From assembly GCF_027580225.2 (NCBI RefSeq), contig NC_073340.2:37949501-38013500 (forward strand): DNA of 64,000 nucleotides. Reading direction: 5' to 3'. Under the pieces are notes generated by a model, which saw only the letters and a program-made list of their open reading frames with translations, ran no database searches and was not told the origin of the DNA. The stretch's first letter is position 1. Every line of letters begins with the position of its first letter. The position numbers and the translations under genes are program-made. Below, piece after piece: positions 29,604-42,500 of the stretch. The DNA is from Misgurnus anguillicaudatus. Taxonomy: Eukaryota > Chordata > Actinopteri > Cypriniformes > Cobitidae.

Positions 29604-32600
29604 TTATGCGTCGTACTCCCGATCAATCATCTTAGCCATTGTGCTCAGCTGAATGTTTGTTGTTCCTTCATAAATGGTTCCTAAAGAATAAACATCATGT
29701 CAGTGTGTGTGTGTGTACATAACACAGCAATCCAACTCGTTTCCTTCCCAAACAACTGCACTGATTCACTCACCTATTTTACAGTCTCTGTAATACTTCT
29801 CGATGGGATAATCCTTAGTGAAACCCACTCCACCCATCCACTCGATGCATTTTGACGTGGTGAGCGTGGCCACCTGAAATAACACAAAGGTTTAAGAATC
29901 ACATTTTTGTTCTCAGATGACGGGCGATCGGGTCAGGCGCCAAGCGTTGCCAGGGTCATGGTTTGCCCGTACAATCTTGGCAATACAGGTTTAGTTTATA
30001 TGGGGCTATTTCCATAATGTATTGCAGCTGTCAAAACGTGTAGGACATAAGGGAAATGACATTTTCTTCTTAGCAACCCTGCACTGACCTCAGAGGCAAA
30101 GTATTTGGCCATGCAGGCCTCTTTGATGAACGGGCGTCCCGCCTCCTTCAGCCGAGCCGCGTTATAGGTTAACAGCCGAGCGGCTTCCAGCTGAGTGGCC
30201 ACGTGAGCGATCTGATGCTGCATTCCCTGAAAGTCAAAGATCCGTTTGCCAAACTGAACCCGCTGTCTGGTGTATGAAACTGCGTGATCGAAACAGCCTT
30301 CAGCCAGACCGAGCATCTACAACAAACCAACCAACACATTTTTTTTATACACAATTGCTATATGCACACTCTATACACTTAAAAATAACACATCTTGTGT
30401 CTAGTTAAGGACAACACATCTAATGAGTTTTCCTTAACTTAACACATCTTGTGTTGTCCCTTTTATTTATTTGAACACAGAATCAACACGAAATGACACA
30501 TAACAAATATAAAATAACACAATGTGTTAAATGGGATAACACAAAACAATGTGTTAAAATGAACACATCTTTTCTTAGAGTCCAGTAAAAGAGAAATGAA
30601 AATCAATGCAGGACACACATCTGTGCTGCGATACCGATCCTGCCTCCATTCAGCATTCCAATAGCGTATTTATAACCGTGACCAATCTTTCCCAAAACGT
30701 TCTTCTCGTGAACCTGCATCACATCAAATCAGATCAGATCAGATGTGCTTTCTGTTTAATTTGGTAAACTATCACTCAATCATAACAGCTGCTGCAGGTT
30801 TGCACCTTCATATTGTCGAAATTCAGAGGACACGTGGATGAAGCTCGCAGACCCAACTTATTTTCCTTCTTCCCGATGTGAAGACCATCAGTATCTCTGT
30901 CCACTATGAAACAGCTGATGCCCCTGTAACCCTGTTTAATAAAGACATGCCGCATCAGAGCCGCTTGCCATGACATCCAGTGCGTGTCTTCATTTCTCTG
31001 GGATGTGCGCGTGGATCAGTGTGTTTTGTTGTGTATTCACCGTGAGGTCTTTGCTTCTGGTTAGATTTAAAATGCAAAACAGCCAGCGGGACATTTCCTC
31101 AAAACTTTCTAAAGTATAAACACCATACGACACTCACATAAGTCTGGCATTATCTACAAGATGTTTGAATGAAGCTTGAAGGTTAAGGAGTTTGAGAGCT
31201 GTAAAAGTATTGGTGGAGGATTTAAATCTGTACTTTTAATACTAATTCTCTAATCAAAATAGATAACATGCAGTTAGTGCACATACTTTACTAGTATCTT
31301 ATTCTCACAGGTTAGGGTGCAAAGAGGTTCGATTCGTTGTGGTGAACTGCTTGATTGTTTAGATGTTTAAATGAAGAAAAACCATTCACTATCTGAAGTG
31401 AGGATTCGCTACCCTACAGGTTACAGCATTACTACAACAAAGGAACTGGTGTTCCCAAAATAATGTGCCGTACTATCAGCGGGGAACCCTAAACCCAAAT
31501 ATAAGAAGGAGAGGGTGGCACGACACCAGCAAATAAGAGCACTGACACAACACGGCATCAGTACTGGCAGATGATATCGTCCAGTCAATAACACGAGTTG
31601 TCTACTAACAGCTGCAGGGTCCGCGTTGGCCATGACCAGAAACACTCCGGCATGTTCTGCGTTACTAATCCACATCTTAGAGCCGTTGATGATGTAATAG
31701 TCTTTGTGTTTCTCCGCTTTAGTCTTCAGAGAGAAGGCGTCACTGCCTGACTCGGCCTCTGACAAGCAAAAGCTGCCCACCTGTGAAAGGAAACAAAGAA
31801 ATAAAGATCACCATCACTAATACAGGGACGATGCAACATCAGACGTAACGGCTCGAGCACCGTGTCGCTGGCGAGTCGAGGGAGATATCGCTCCTTCTGC
31901 TCCTCGGTGCCCAGGTTTGTCAGCAGCGTGTTTATGAGCGTGTTCTGAATGTCACACAGCACGGCCACAGACGGATCCACCTTAGCCAGCTCCTCAATCA
32001 CCAGGATGGACGTGAAGAAGGAGGAACCCGTGCCGCCGTATTCCGTACCGATCTCAATTCCCATTAACTGCAAAACACCGAGAACAACAACCTTACAAAG
32101 TGTCGAAAGCCTACAAAGTAAGAGAGGTTGTGTGACGACAGCCGATACTCACGCCCTGCTCAAACAGAGACCCGATCAGTTCTGCGTCCATGGCGGACTT
32201 TTCGTCCATGTTGGACACGAGCGGTGCGATGCGTTCCTGAGAGAATTTCTTCACTGATAAAAAGAAGAGCACATGAATGCAATGCTTCAGTGTTTGTGTG
32301 TTGGTGGCCACTGACGGGTTGAACTTCACTGCATCTCTCATCATGGCCTCCTCTTCTGAGAAGCTCTGCAGTGGAGAAAAGGCGCCTGCGCAGCTGTTTG
32401 CATGTGAACACAAGAGTCTCATAGCTGCACGCGAGCGAGACAGCTGTCTGCCCACCTGCACACACAGAAAGTAACATAAAACATCTGATCTGAATCATAT
32501 TAAACTGAAAAAGATGAATATTGGCAGAAAAAAAATTCTCTATCTGAAACATTTATCAGTCTGTATCATGACTGTACGTTATATATAAGGACACCTAACC

Positions 32601-33636
32601 ATGTTCAAGAATCAAATGAAAGAATCATCTCTCCTCTTTAAGTAGGTATGTTGCTAACTCCGCTGTCGCGGCTGACTTTTTGGTTCCACTCAGCGAAACT
32701 CAAGATTTTCTCAGGCGGCGCGCGGTGTTGTTGAAAATAATGCTTCTGTTGGTTTGTTGATGGCGAAATTTCTGAGTTTTTATTGTTAACACCATCGGAA
32801 GAACCACAGGTACCTTCTCGTTTTCAGTCACAACCTTTCATGTTTAACCACTGGCCGTGCGAGCTCGCCAAAGTCGGTTGTTTGTAAAATCATCGTTGTT
32901 TTTGCTGAAGTTGAGTAAAGACATTCTTGAAATTGTAAAGACATTTAGTTTAATTGCTAAACTACAAGTGAACGAAATTTTAATAAATTTGACCGACTAC
33001 CACAGGTGGTTTTATCTCTACCAAAATCAGCTTGAATGGTAAAGAATGGGAAGCAGCCGTATAGGCATGTAGTAGATGTCTGTATATATAGACTGAATAA
33101 AGAGTGTTATTTGGTGTAATTAGTGGTTTGTTTTATTATATATCTGACTTTTCACAAGTAGAATATGTAGAGGATATATCAAACAGCATATCCTGAAAGA
33201 TTCAGGTCAATATCTTAAAAATTTAAAAAGTAATAGCAAAAAACTTCATTTTTTCATGATTCGGTCACACATTTTCTTGAATTTTAATGGAAAACATGGG
33301 ACCAAATAAAGTGATGATTTTCGCGTTTCAAATTACCAGTATTTTGTTATTCTTGAACCCATAATATGATCTTGGTCTCATTTAAAAGCTTTTTTCAAGC
33401 TCTTTCTATCTGATCAACTACTTTTAGCATTTAACCATTTTAAATTTTTTTAGCAACATACCTACTTTAAGAGATTATTGTAAAGACAAACATCTGTTTG
33501 TACTGTACATTTGTTCACGTCGCCGATTCTGTGCTCAATATCACGTTCATATAATTACAGCTGTAAAGATGTGTCCGTGTCGTTATTTTGTTTATTTTCT
33601 TACCTGTCGCAGCATTCTGAAAGCAGATGCCGCCAT
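29604..33636 (-). CDS. acadsb: Short/branched-chain specific acyl-CoA dehydrogenase, mitochondrial
   Basis: Ten coding exons: 33636-33604, 32455-32330, 32254-32153, 32067-31861, 31780-31610, 30931-30806, 30713-30621, 30316-30089, 29873-29774 and 29680-29604, totalling 420 residues (human about 432). The enzyme oxidises 2-methylbutyryl-CoA and similar acyl-CoAs with FAD in isoleucine breakdown. The N-terminus ([11 protein letters not shown], then Arg/Ser-rich) suits a mitochondrial presequence. Family signatures are visible: [95 protein letters not shown] and the C-terminal IYEGTTNIQ containing the catalytic Glu. Two introns (32329-32255 and 30620-30317) lack a GT-AG pair that keeps both the frame and the conserved residues; the other seven are canonical. 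Confidence 0.94.
30375..30590. repeat. AACACA/TGTGTT-rich repeat in acadsb intron 7
   Basis: Repeated words such as aacacatcttgtgt and aacacaatgtgttaaa occur in both orientations, as in a small palindromic element. It fills most of the intron whose splice ends are unusual. Confidence 0.5.
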
Positions 33637-33694
33637 TACGCCTTTGCGTCACCTTGATAAGCGTGATGACGCCATTACGCCCTTGCGTCACCGT
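33630..33694 (-). promoter_or_regulatory. Tandem duplication at the acadsb start, creating a short upstream ORF
   Basis: The block ggtgacgcaa..ggcgtaATGGCG occurs twice, about 38 bp apart. The inner copy holds the acadsb start; the outer copy gives an eight-codon upstream ORF (MASSRLSR, stop TGA), closed before the main ATG. Both copies include TGACGCAA, a CRE/ATF-like sequence. Confidence 0.65.
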
Positions 33695-34524
33695 CATAAC
33701 ACGCGTCCTGTTAAAAAAAGAACATGCGCTATCACAAAAACATTTCATTCTTAAATCCATTTATTAACATTTTTGTCAAAACATGTTTATTATTATGTTA
33801 TCATCATGTTATTATTTTGTTTTATGGTGCTACTTAGCTGTATTTTTTAAGGTTTAACTCAAAACAAAGCAACTGCAGTTGCATTGAAATTAATTGGAAT
33901 GCACAACCAAAAAACGTGATTTCTGAACAATTAACAAAGCGGTGGATATCTCGTTTTGCAACGAAACTCTTCATATATATATATGTGTGTATAGTTATTT
34001 ATACTAGCAACAACAACATATCAAACTGTTTTTAGTTGATCTGTTTTTCAGTGTAACAGTGACTTTAGCGATTCATGCAGTCAAATATACACACAATGAT
34101 TAAAACCTTGCCTAGAATTCATTATATTGTCACCAACTAACTGGTGATTTACATTTGTTTTATATGCTCAATTTTTATTCACATTTGGCACATGTTTCAT
34201 TTGAACATTTGAATAATATTTGATGGCATTCATACACACATGGTAATGATTTTAAATGTAGTATCTACATTTAAAATCATTACCATGTGTGTATGAATGC
34301 CATTAAATATTATTTTAAATCCACTTCATTAGAGAGGGTTAGAAAGACGTCATGTCAAATGTTCATAATAAATGTAATGAATGGTATTATAGTGTGCATA
34401 TTTGTTTATAATCATGTTGCTGTAGATGAAATCTGATGAACATCTTTTTAATTTAATTCACATTTCTTTTTAATCTTACGCACAATCACAAATGAAGACC
34501 ACAAGTCAACAATCTGTACAAAGT
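33695..34524. other. Intergenic between pstk and acadsb
   Basis: AT-rich with a long perfect hairpin (see 34212-34314). No gene. In human, IKZF5 sits between PSTK and ACADSB; it is not seen here. Confidence 0.6.
34212..34314. repeat. Near-perfect 50-bp-arm hairpin
   Basis: Arms 34212-34261 and 34265-34314 are reverse complements with a single c/t difference and a three-base loop (tat). The arm core includes acacacatggtaatgatttt. It lies about 210 bp past the pstk stop codon. Most likely a MITE; a small-RNA precursor is a weaker alternative because the loop is so short. Confidence 0.9.
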
Positions 34525-36053
34525 CTAGTGTTCATTTATTTGTGTTTGTATGCAGTTTTGTGTGTCCCTCTTAAATGCTCTCTCCGCTGTCATCAGAAGT
34601 TTCTCTGTATTTATTGGCTCTTCTGGGCTGAGAGAAACACGACGATGGAGCTCCTTCTTCAGCTCTTGCAGGAAATGAGTCTTTAAATTATTCAGCTCCT
34701 TAGCAAGAACCTTCAGAACATCTGAAGATGCCTGATTCTCTGCAAACATACAACTGATGAGAATTAGTATCTGGAAGATCTTCAGGAACTCAATACAGAT
34801 GTATGACATTTGATTTCGGTGAACCCTGTACCGCGAACTGATGTCATCGCTTGAGAAATGAGCCGCCTGCACATCTGATCAGCTTGGTGGAGAATGTTAG
34901 CTGCACAAATCTGTCTGTCTGCCTCCTGAAACAAAGAGACAGACAGAATCAGAGCTGAAGACAGTTTCACACACAGAAGCACGCACACACACACAAATAT
35001 AACTGTTGTTATAGTCAGGATGTGAGAGACCTTGAGCTGAGAGTCATCCTGGAAGGGACTTAACGGGTTTGCCATGGTAGATTCCAACAAGTTCATCAGC
35101 TTTTGACTTCAGGACATCGAGAGACATAAATTGAGTAACAGCAAGATTTAAACATCTTTCTAGAGGAGCGTTTGTGTGTTTGACCTACACATCTTCATCT
35201 GTGACTTCATCTGTGCTGTCCACCGTCAGGCTCTGTTGCTCCCAAGAGTTTCTGCTCCCGTCTGGAGGTTCCATCCGGTCAGACATCTGTACCAGCACTT
35301 CATCAGGAACACTCAGGGATCTCCGCTGGTTTCTTTGGAGACAAACGTCCAGGGAACACTGCAGGAACACCTGACAGAAGCCTGTTGAATCTGTCCTCAG
35401 GAACACATGATGTAAAAAACATGCAGTCAAACGTAATGTGGTATCTTTGTGATGATTTGTGTTCGGAAACAGAAACTGCACGTACGCTTTCTGGCGAGCT
35501 GGTAGATTTGATATCTCATGCTCTGATAATAGAAGTTGTCATCCAGCAGCACGAGGAGAGGCTGAGTTTGTGTTTGTGATGTGCTCTGCTTGTGTATCTG
35601 CTGAAAGTGCAACCAGACGTCATCGTCGGTGTGTTTGTGTGTCTGATCAGATGATAGTGTGTGTGTCTGATGCAGGAATCTCTCCAGACACGTCAGAACC
35701 GTCTTCCTTTGCTGCTTCCATTCAGCCTGATAGAGAAACACAAGAATGACACAAAATATAATAAATCCACATCAGTTGTATAGATCATAATGACGCCATT
35801 CAGCAGTTAGGTTCGTGCTTTTACATTTAGCACAAATAAATGATTTACTCCACATTCACAGATTTCGTAAATGATAATGATGATGGCAGGTCACCTCGCG
35901 CCAGTCCCGTGCAGGGATCAATTCGTCATACGTCACCAGCAGCGTGTCCCAGCCGCGGTTCCGCGCGCGACCCCGCAGCACCTCCGCAAGGCTGGATTTT
36001 CCCGCTGCCGGTAAACCGCACAGGACACAGAGACAGGTGCCGGTGCGAGACAT
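34525..36053 (-). CDS. pstk: L-seryl-tRNA(Sec) kinase
   Basis: Six coding exons: 36053-35895, 35726-35486, 35390-35191, 35099-35031, 34925-34832 and 34739-34525, with GT-AG introns and 325 residues. PSTK phosphorylates seryl-tRNA(Sec) with ATP so that SEPSECS can make selenocysteinyl-tRNA. The P-loop GLPAAGKS is at residues 13-20, followed by TYDELIP. The motif LVLLDDNFYYQSMRYQIYQL and the segment FCQVFLQCSLDVCLQRNQRR (catalytic-domain core) match the vertebrate enzyme closely. The C-terminal half is helical (NILHQADQMCRRLISQAM) and binds the tRNA in known structures. For exon 3 I chose the acceptor giving RKHSTGFCQ because it restores the family sequence; an alternative 12 bases later drops four residues. 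Confidence 0.94.
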
Positions 36054-36506
36054 CCCGCGAACAAAACACACGCGGAAACGAAACTGAACACAAACAGAGC
36101 CGACTCACGTCACGTGCTGCTGTAACGCACATGTTTATGTCATCTGCGCATGCGCCGCTCATCATAAACACAGGAAGTCCCGTACAATATTGCATCTTGT
36201 GAATCCCTACAACTGCGAGTTTGGTTCGATATAGAACACAGAATAAAAGCGTGATTCTTTTCTCTGAACTGTACGGACCTGTAGAGAAAGAAACGGAGCT
36301 GAACAAGTACACGCATTGCTGGTTACGGCAGGAGAGTTTTAGTAGATGGCAGTAATGCACCGTTCAGCGCGAACACACAATCAAAGAAGAAGAAGAAACA
36401 CCGAACAACAGACTTTTTCAAATAACGAACGCAAGTGTAATTGAACAAATAATAATGCTCGTACGTGATTTATCAGTACAATGTGCCATTTATAGATCAG
36501 ACAGAG
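36054..36506. promoter_or_regulatory. Bidirectional pstk/parg promoter
   Basis: Only 453 bp separate the two divergent start codons. It contains a perfect NRF-1 palindrome TGCGCATGCGCC (36145-36156), an E-box CACGTG (36111-36116) and an ETS-type ACAGGAAGT (36170-36178). No TATA box is evident. This is typical of housekeeping bidirectional promoters. Confidence 0.7.
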
Positions 36507-39500
36507 ATGTCAGACTGTGAGCCGCTGAGTAAACGCCAGAGAGTGATGAAGTCTGATCCCTCACAGTCCGATCAGTGCCACTCATTACATACAGGAAGGT
36601 AAAACATTAATGTCCTTGAATCATACTAAAGTGTGCCAAATGAGACTCGCATCAAACATCTGATTCACATCACAGACAGATTCAAATGAGAAACTCCAAA
36701 GGTAAACGAGCGCAGAAGTCTCTGGATCACTGGCTGGTAAAGAAACCCAACGTGACCCAGACAGACCCTCAACCTGAGCACGAAGAGCCAGAGGAAAGTC
36801 GAGAAAGGTCCGATGATCTTCACAGAACTGAAAGCAGAGCAACAGAAAGTCCGCGAACATCCCAGCTGGAACCAGCGAGTGATCCCGGACGAGCTGCTGC
36901 TGCTGATCTGTTGTCAGCTGAAGATGCTCAAATAAAGACGAACACAATCACAGACTTCTTCACAAAAACATCAATGAAGTACAGCTGTAGAAAGTGAGTA
37001 ACTTTAACTGCTTTATTATTTTGTTTGATTATAAGGATGATATTTAATAGAAATATCTAGTTTACTCTTCTAGGAGGAATAATAGCGGTAAACTGGTGGT
37101 TTGATCAACTTTCAGGGAGGGACCCCGTTGCTCAGCCAATCAGATCAGCCAAACAAATCTAATTAATATTCATAAGTCAAGATGCGCTGATATTTAACAT
37201 TCATACTCTGCTGCTGTATGTTAGGTTATAGATGGGCAGTGAAGTGATGATGGCAGCAGGGTTTGTTAAAGTGCATTGTGGGGTTGTGTAGCTCATTTCA
37301 CTTCTACAGTAACTTATAATCAGTCTGATCTAGCTAAGACCAGCATAAGCTGGTTTTAGCTGGTCTCCCAGCCTGGTTTTAGCTGGTATTGCTGGTGTAG
37401 CAAGCTGGTCTAGCTGTGTTTTGGTTCCTTTTTAACTTAGCTGGTCAGGCTGGATGACCAGTTGACCCACCAGCTTTGCCAGGCTGGGAGGACCAGCTAC
37501 TGTGACCCTAAACCAGCTAAAACCAGCTACCAGACTATGCTGGTCTTAGCTGGATTTTTCAGTAGTTAATTGATCTTATCTTAAAACATTTAAAATAGTG
37601 CTTCAGACTGCATAACAATTAATCACAACTAATCGTTTGCAGAATAAAAGTTTTTGTTTACATCACGTGTGTATTGTGTACCATATTTTTATGACTTATT
37701 AACAAACCTTATTGTACCAAAATTACATAATAAAAAATTATGAAAATAATAAATTCTCAAATATGGAATATGGCTCTTACATGGATTTATATTAATAATA
37801 TTAATATAAAAATGTATATACACATGTAATTATTTCTTAGATGAGAAATCATGTCGATGTAAACCGCAAACGTGTCAGGGGGGAAAGGGACAATCTAACA
37901 CGGTGGTCTCTTGGAAGTTCTGAAAAATCCAGCTAAGACCAGCATAAGCTGTTGAGCTGGTTTTAGCTGGTCTTCCAACTTGATTTTAGCTGGTGTAGCA
38001 AGCTAGCTGTGTTTTGGTCACTCTTTAAGGAAGACCAGCTGACCCACCAGCTTGACCAGCTTTGCCAGGCTGGGAGGACCAGCTTATACCAGCTAATGCC
38101 ACCTTAAACCAGCAAAAACCAGCTACCAGCTTATGCTGATCTTAGGTGGATTTTTCAGTAGGGAATGAAACATTTAACAGGACGTTTTAAAGCCTCCCTG
38201 AAGATGTGTATTTTTTACTCTGATTATATTTAATGTCTTCCTCACAGGGCACGAGCTCCAGTACTGGCTGGGCAGACTGTCAGCAGTGACGTCACCTGGC
38301 TGGGCGTTCCTCTCGGTGAGCTGCAGAGGGCGCCGGCGTGCAGCAATCCGTTACCCCGCCTGAAAGCCACAGACACACACACGGTGATGATCAGGGTGAG
38401 AGGATTACTCGTAACAACACCAATCATGTTATATAACTAACAGACACGATGTTTAGAGAGTGACACATGCGAAGAAATGTGTTGCAGTTTTATAAAGTTT
38501 TCTTTTCTTTTAAAGACATTAAAATCTTCCTTTGCACTGAATTCGCACTCGCCTTCGTCGATTAGATGTTAAATCAGTCCTTTGATTTGATTGGTCGGCA
38601 ACTACGCATTCTTTCATTTGATTGGCCACTTCGGTGAATTTGATACTGTTAGACCGGTGCTGGGGCACAGCAGATCTGAGATCAGTTATCTACTTGGTGT
38701 AATATAATGTTGCTGCACTGAAATACCACAGCTTTAATTTTGCACAATGATAGAAATACCGAGGTCCAGACAGCCCTTTGTGCACTGTATGTTTAATGGT
38801 ATTTATCAGAAATGTCTATCTTTGTCAGACTGACCTGTTGCATCCTGGGAAAGTTCCAGTACCGTATCCCTCTCTAGACAAAACTTCAGACTGCTGGGAT
38901 GCAGCACACGTGAAGATGCCCTGCTCCAAACACAACCTGTTCCCGTCCGGACACAGTACGGTCAGAGAAACACACGCGCTCGCTCATGCTCCTCAAATCA
39001 TGATTAATCTGATGTTTTATTGGAAGTTTCTTCTTTATATTTCCAGCAGACACTTGAGAGCCGTTGGGTTTTAATCAATAAAGCCTTGAGGAGGCCGTTC
39101 AGCTCTTCTGAAGATGTGAAGGTGAACTTACCGACGAAATCTCTCGTGTGTTGGTTTGATTCAGAATCAGTCAGTGTGTTGTTTATTAGCTGGGGTTTGG
39201 TTCTGAAAATCATTTATTAATAATACATAGTCTACAGTGGGGTGTGATTTTTTTCGCCCTCTTGCTGTTTTTAAAAGCGTTCATATAAAAGCAATAAAGC
39301 TAACACATTTTTAGGAAACACATGTGTTGTACTGGCTGTTTTTCTCCATCTGATGGCAGCAAAACTTCAGGACTGATAACTGCTGACAGCACATGCACTT
39401 TAATCTGATCTGTTTCTGTTTATTACTGTGTAGGACGCTATATTGAAATATAACGCAGCTCAGGCAAAAGGCTGGGACTTCACAGCACTGAATATTTACT

Positions 39501-42500
39501 GTCAGGTAAAACACACAGACACGACAATACTGTACACTCTTTTATTATTAAACCGATCCGAATGGTTATTGGCTTCAGTGACGTCACTCGGACCGCCTCT
39601 CAACCTCACCAATCATGAATCACTAAACATGAGCACTTCCTTATCGATCTGATGTTATTTATGGCACCAGGTGTCATAAAACATTTTGTTTTCTTTTGAA
39701 TTGTTACAACCCATTAATCAATACTTGTAATGAATGAACCCAAAAAAAGCCAAAGCACTGAGAGATCAATACTGTAAGGAGCAAGAATCATATATTTGTG
39801 ATTGAGACTATAATTTCATCTGCATTTATCTCTTATACATTTAATCAAGGATTTGGACCTTAACACAGAAATGTAGTTGAAATGAGAGAAATGTCAACAC
39901 ATTTACACACTGTAGGTTATTTCAGTTGTTTTTTTAGATCAGGGCTGGACAAACCAGGTTGACTTGAGGGCCAAGTGAAGGGCTGTACGCTACACGTGTG
40001 ACAAATCGAGCTTTTTTATTTATTCTGTAGGGGAACCCGTAGATCGGTCATGATGAGTGAAAACCAGTCAGGCATGCAGTTAATAGAGGAAGAAATCTTT
40101 GCAGTTTAATCAGCAGACGTCATCACTCAGCAAAGACTTCATAAAGATTCATTTCATACAACAAGAATGAAACTCTAACCAAGATCAGTACACTACACCA
40201 TAACTCAAAACCTCTTGATTCTGATTGGTTAAGCTATAGATAAACCTCTAGCTCATAACATGCCAGTTGTTCACCTCTTCATAACAAAGACACTGATGCT
40301 GCGTCATTTACTATAAGAAATATGGAAAAAAGTATGTGAAGATTTTAGTTTGTAGCAAAGAGGAAGTATGGGAAATAACTGAAATGAATGGTGCTCTCTA
40401 GAGACAACACTGTGATTTTTAATAATAGCAACTTTTTTTTTGCATTTCATTCATTATTCTTATGTAATGTTTTACTATATCCTTAATTTATTAAAGCAGA
40501 GAAACTTTATTCATTCAGTGTAGCGTCTCTAAACTCCATTAATCTGCACATCAGTAACAGTAGACCATCCGTGTCATTTTAACATACTAAGATTTGGGAC
40601 TCACTAATTCTTATTTTGAATATTATGTTGAATTTTGGATTGTAGATCAATGATATATAATACAATAATGGATTTAACATCAACATTTAGGGGCGGTTTC
40701 CCGGACAGGGATTAGACTAGTCCTAGACTAAAATAAATGTAAGAGCTGTCCAAACTGAAAACAACTTGCACTGACATACTTAAAATACATCAGTGTCCTG
40801 TGTTTTGCCTTAAAATGCACACAAGTAATGTTTTAGTAAGACATGTTTGTTAAAACTACTTATATTTCCTATATAAACTAAGGCCTAGTCCTGGCTTAAA
40901 GGTCACGTTCTTCGTGATTTCATTTTTCAAACTTTTGTTAGTGTGTAATGTTGCTGTTAGAGCATAAATGAAACCTGTAAAATAATAAAGGTCAAAGTTC
41001 ACTGCCAGGCGATATATTTTATTTAACAGAATTCACATTTCAAAGCGAACGGCCGGTTTGGACTACAGCCCTCTACTTCACGGTTGAATGATGTCAATAT
41101 AAAGAGTTTTTGACTAAACTCCGCCCACAGGAATACGGCAGTCACCAGATAAGCTCAAACGCCTCTGCTAAACTAAGCTTCTGTCGAATCACAACACACT
41201 AAACAAACTACACAATCACAACACACTAAACAAACTACACAATCAGAACTCGATACGTATTTCTGAAGGAGGGACTTCATAGAACAAGGAAGACATCAGA
41301 CCGTTTTTAGGACAGTGAAAACAGCGCTATACAGATAAGTCAATTGTGTAAAAAATACCACTGAAACATGAACACGTGTCTTATTGCACACTGTAAACAC
41401 AATCAAAGCTTCAAAAACATGAATGGGACCTTTAAGCTAATTCCTGTCTGGGAAACCACCCCTTAAAGTTAGGGTTTAAATGCATGTTTAAATACTTTGG
41501 CGAGTTAATAAGAGATGATAACATTTGTGTGTAGTTTGTTCTCACTATTAACTAGTTAGTTATAGCATTAATATTACTGAGATATTGGCTGTTTATTAAT
41601 ACTTAAAAAGCACATATAATGCCTTATTCTGTAAAACCTTATTCTACATTCTTAAAGTTGCCATGTAACTGAACTATCGATTGCCTGATTTTCCCCGTGG
41701 TGAAGTATATCCGAGTAAAACTGGCTTCTGAAATGAAATAAATCAGGACTGGATTTGAATTTTTTCATTGAGATCTGATTGGATGGTTTGAAGTTGGGTC
41801 GTGTTGCTAATTAATAATCGCTGCGATCTTCTCCCGGACCCCGCCCACCTGTCATATCATATGACCGGAAGTAAAGAGAGATCGCTATGAGAAGGGGAGG
41901 AGATTTGCATTTTTAAATAAAGATTATGGGTGCACTTGAATTTTTAAAAAAACAACGATAAGTCATTTGATGAAAATACCACAATATTACAAAACAAATG
42001 ACATTTTTTTTCATTGTTTCTTTAATCCTACCCAATTCCTACCAATACTTAAACTTAACAACTACTAAACTAAGTAGTAATAAGCAGTAATTAGGACTAT
42101 ATTCAAAAGTAGTTAATAGTGAGAATTTGACCTTAAAAAGTGTGACCAGAATAATTGATGTACTTTTATATGATTTATTCCAGCCGTTTCAAGCCTATCT
42201 TTATATCATTTACTAAATATGATTTAGAAAGTAATTAGTAATTAAATACTTTTTGGAGATGTAACTAGTAATTAATAAATTAGTTTAGAGTAACTTACTC
42301 AACACTGGTTTCAGCTGGCTGCTGTCTTGCTCAATCATTTCTGCTTTTACGATGTGGTTTATGACTTTACTTGACTCTTTGAGGGGTTATCGCTACAAAA
42401 GTGTCCCAGGCTGAATAATGGCCAAAGCTGGACCCGTTTGAGCACACCTTCCCTGTCTGTCCGCTAGTCCTCAGCTGTATTTGTTCAGATTCTTGAGTTT

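Noticed and set aside
32128..32552. Other-frame proteins around acadsb exons 2-3
   Set aside because: Shadows of acadsb exons; only one frame matches the acyl-CoA dehydrogenase family.
34212..34314. Annotated microRNA gene
   Set aside because: The loop is only three bases and the arms nearly perfect, unlike ordinary pre-miRNAs; a MITE is the simpler reading.
36621..36947. Minus-strand frame opposite parg exon 2
   Set aside because: Shadow of the parg coding exon, which has the PIP-like motifs and proper splice sites.
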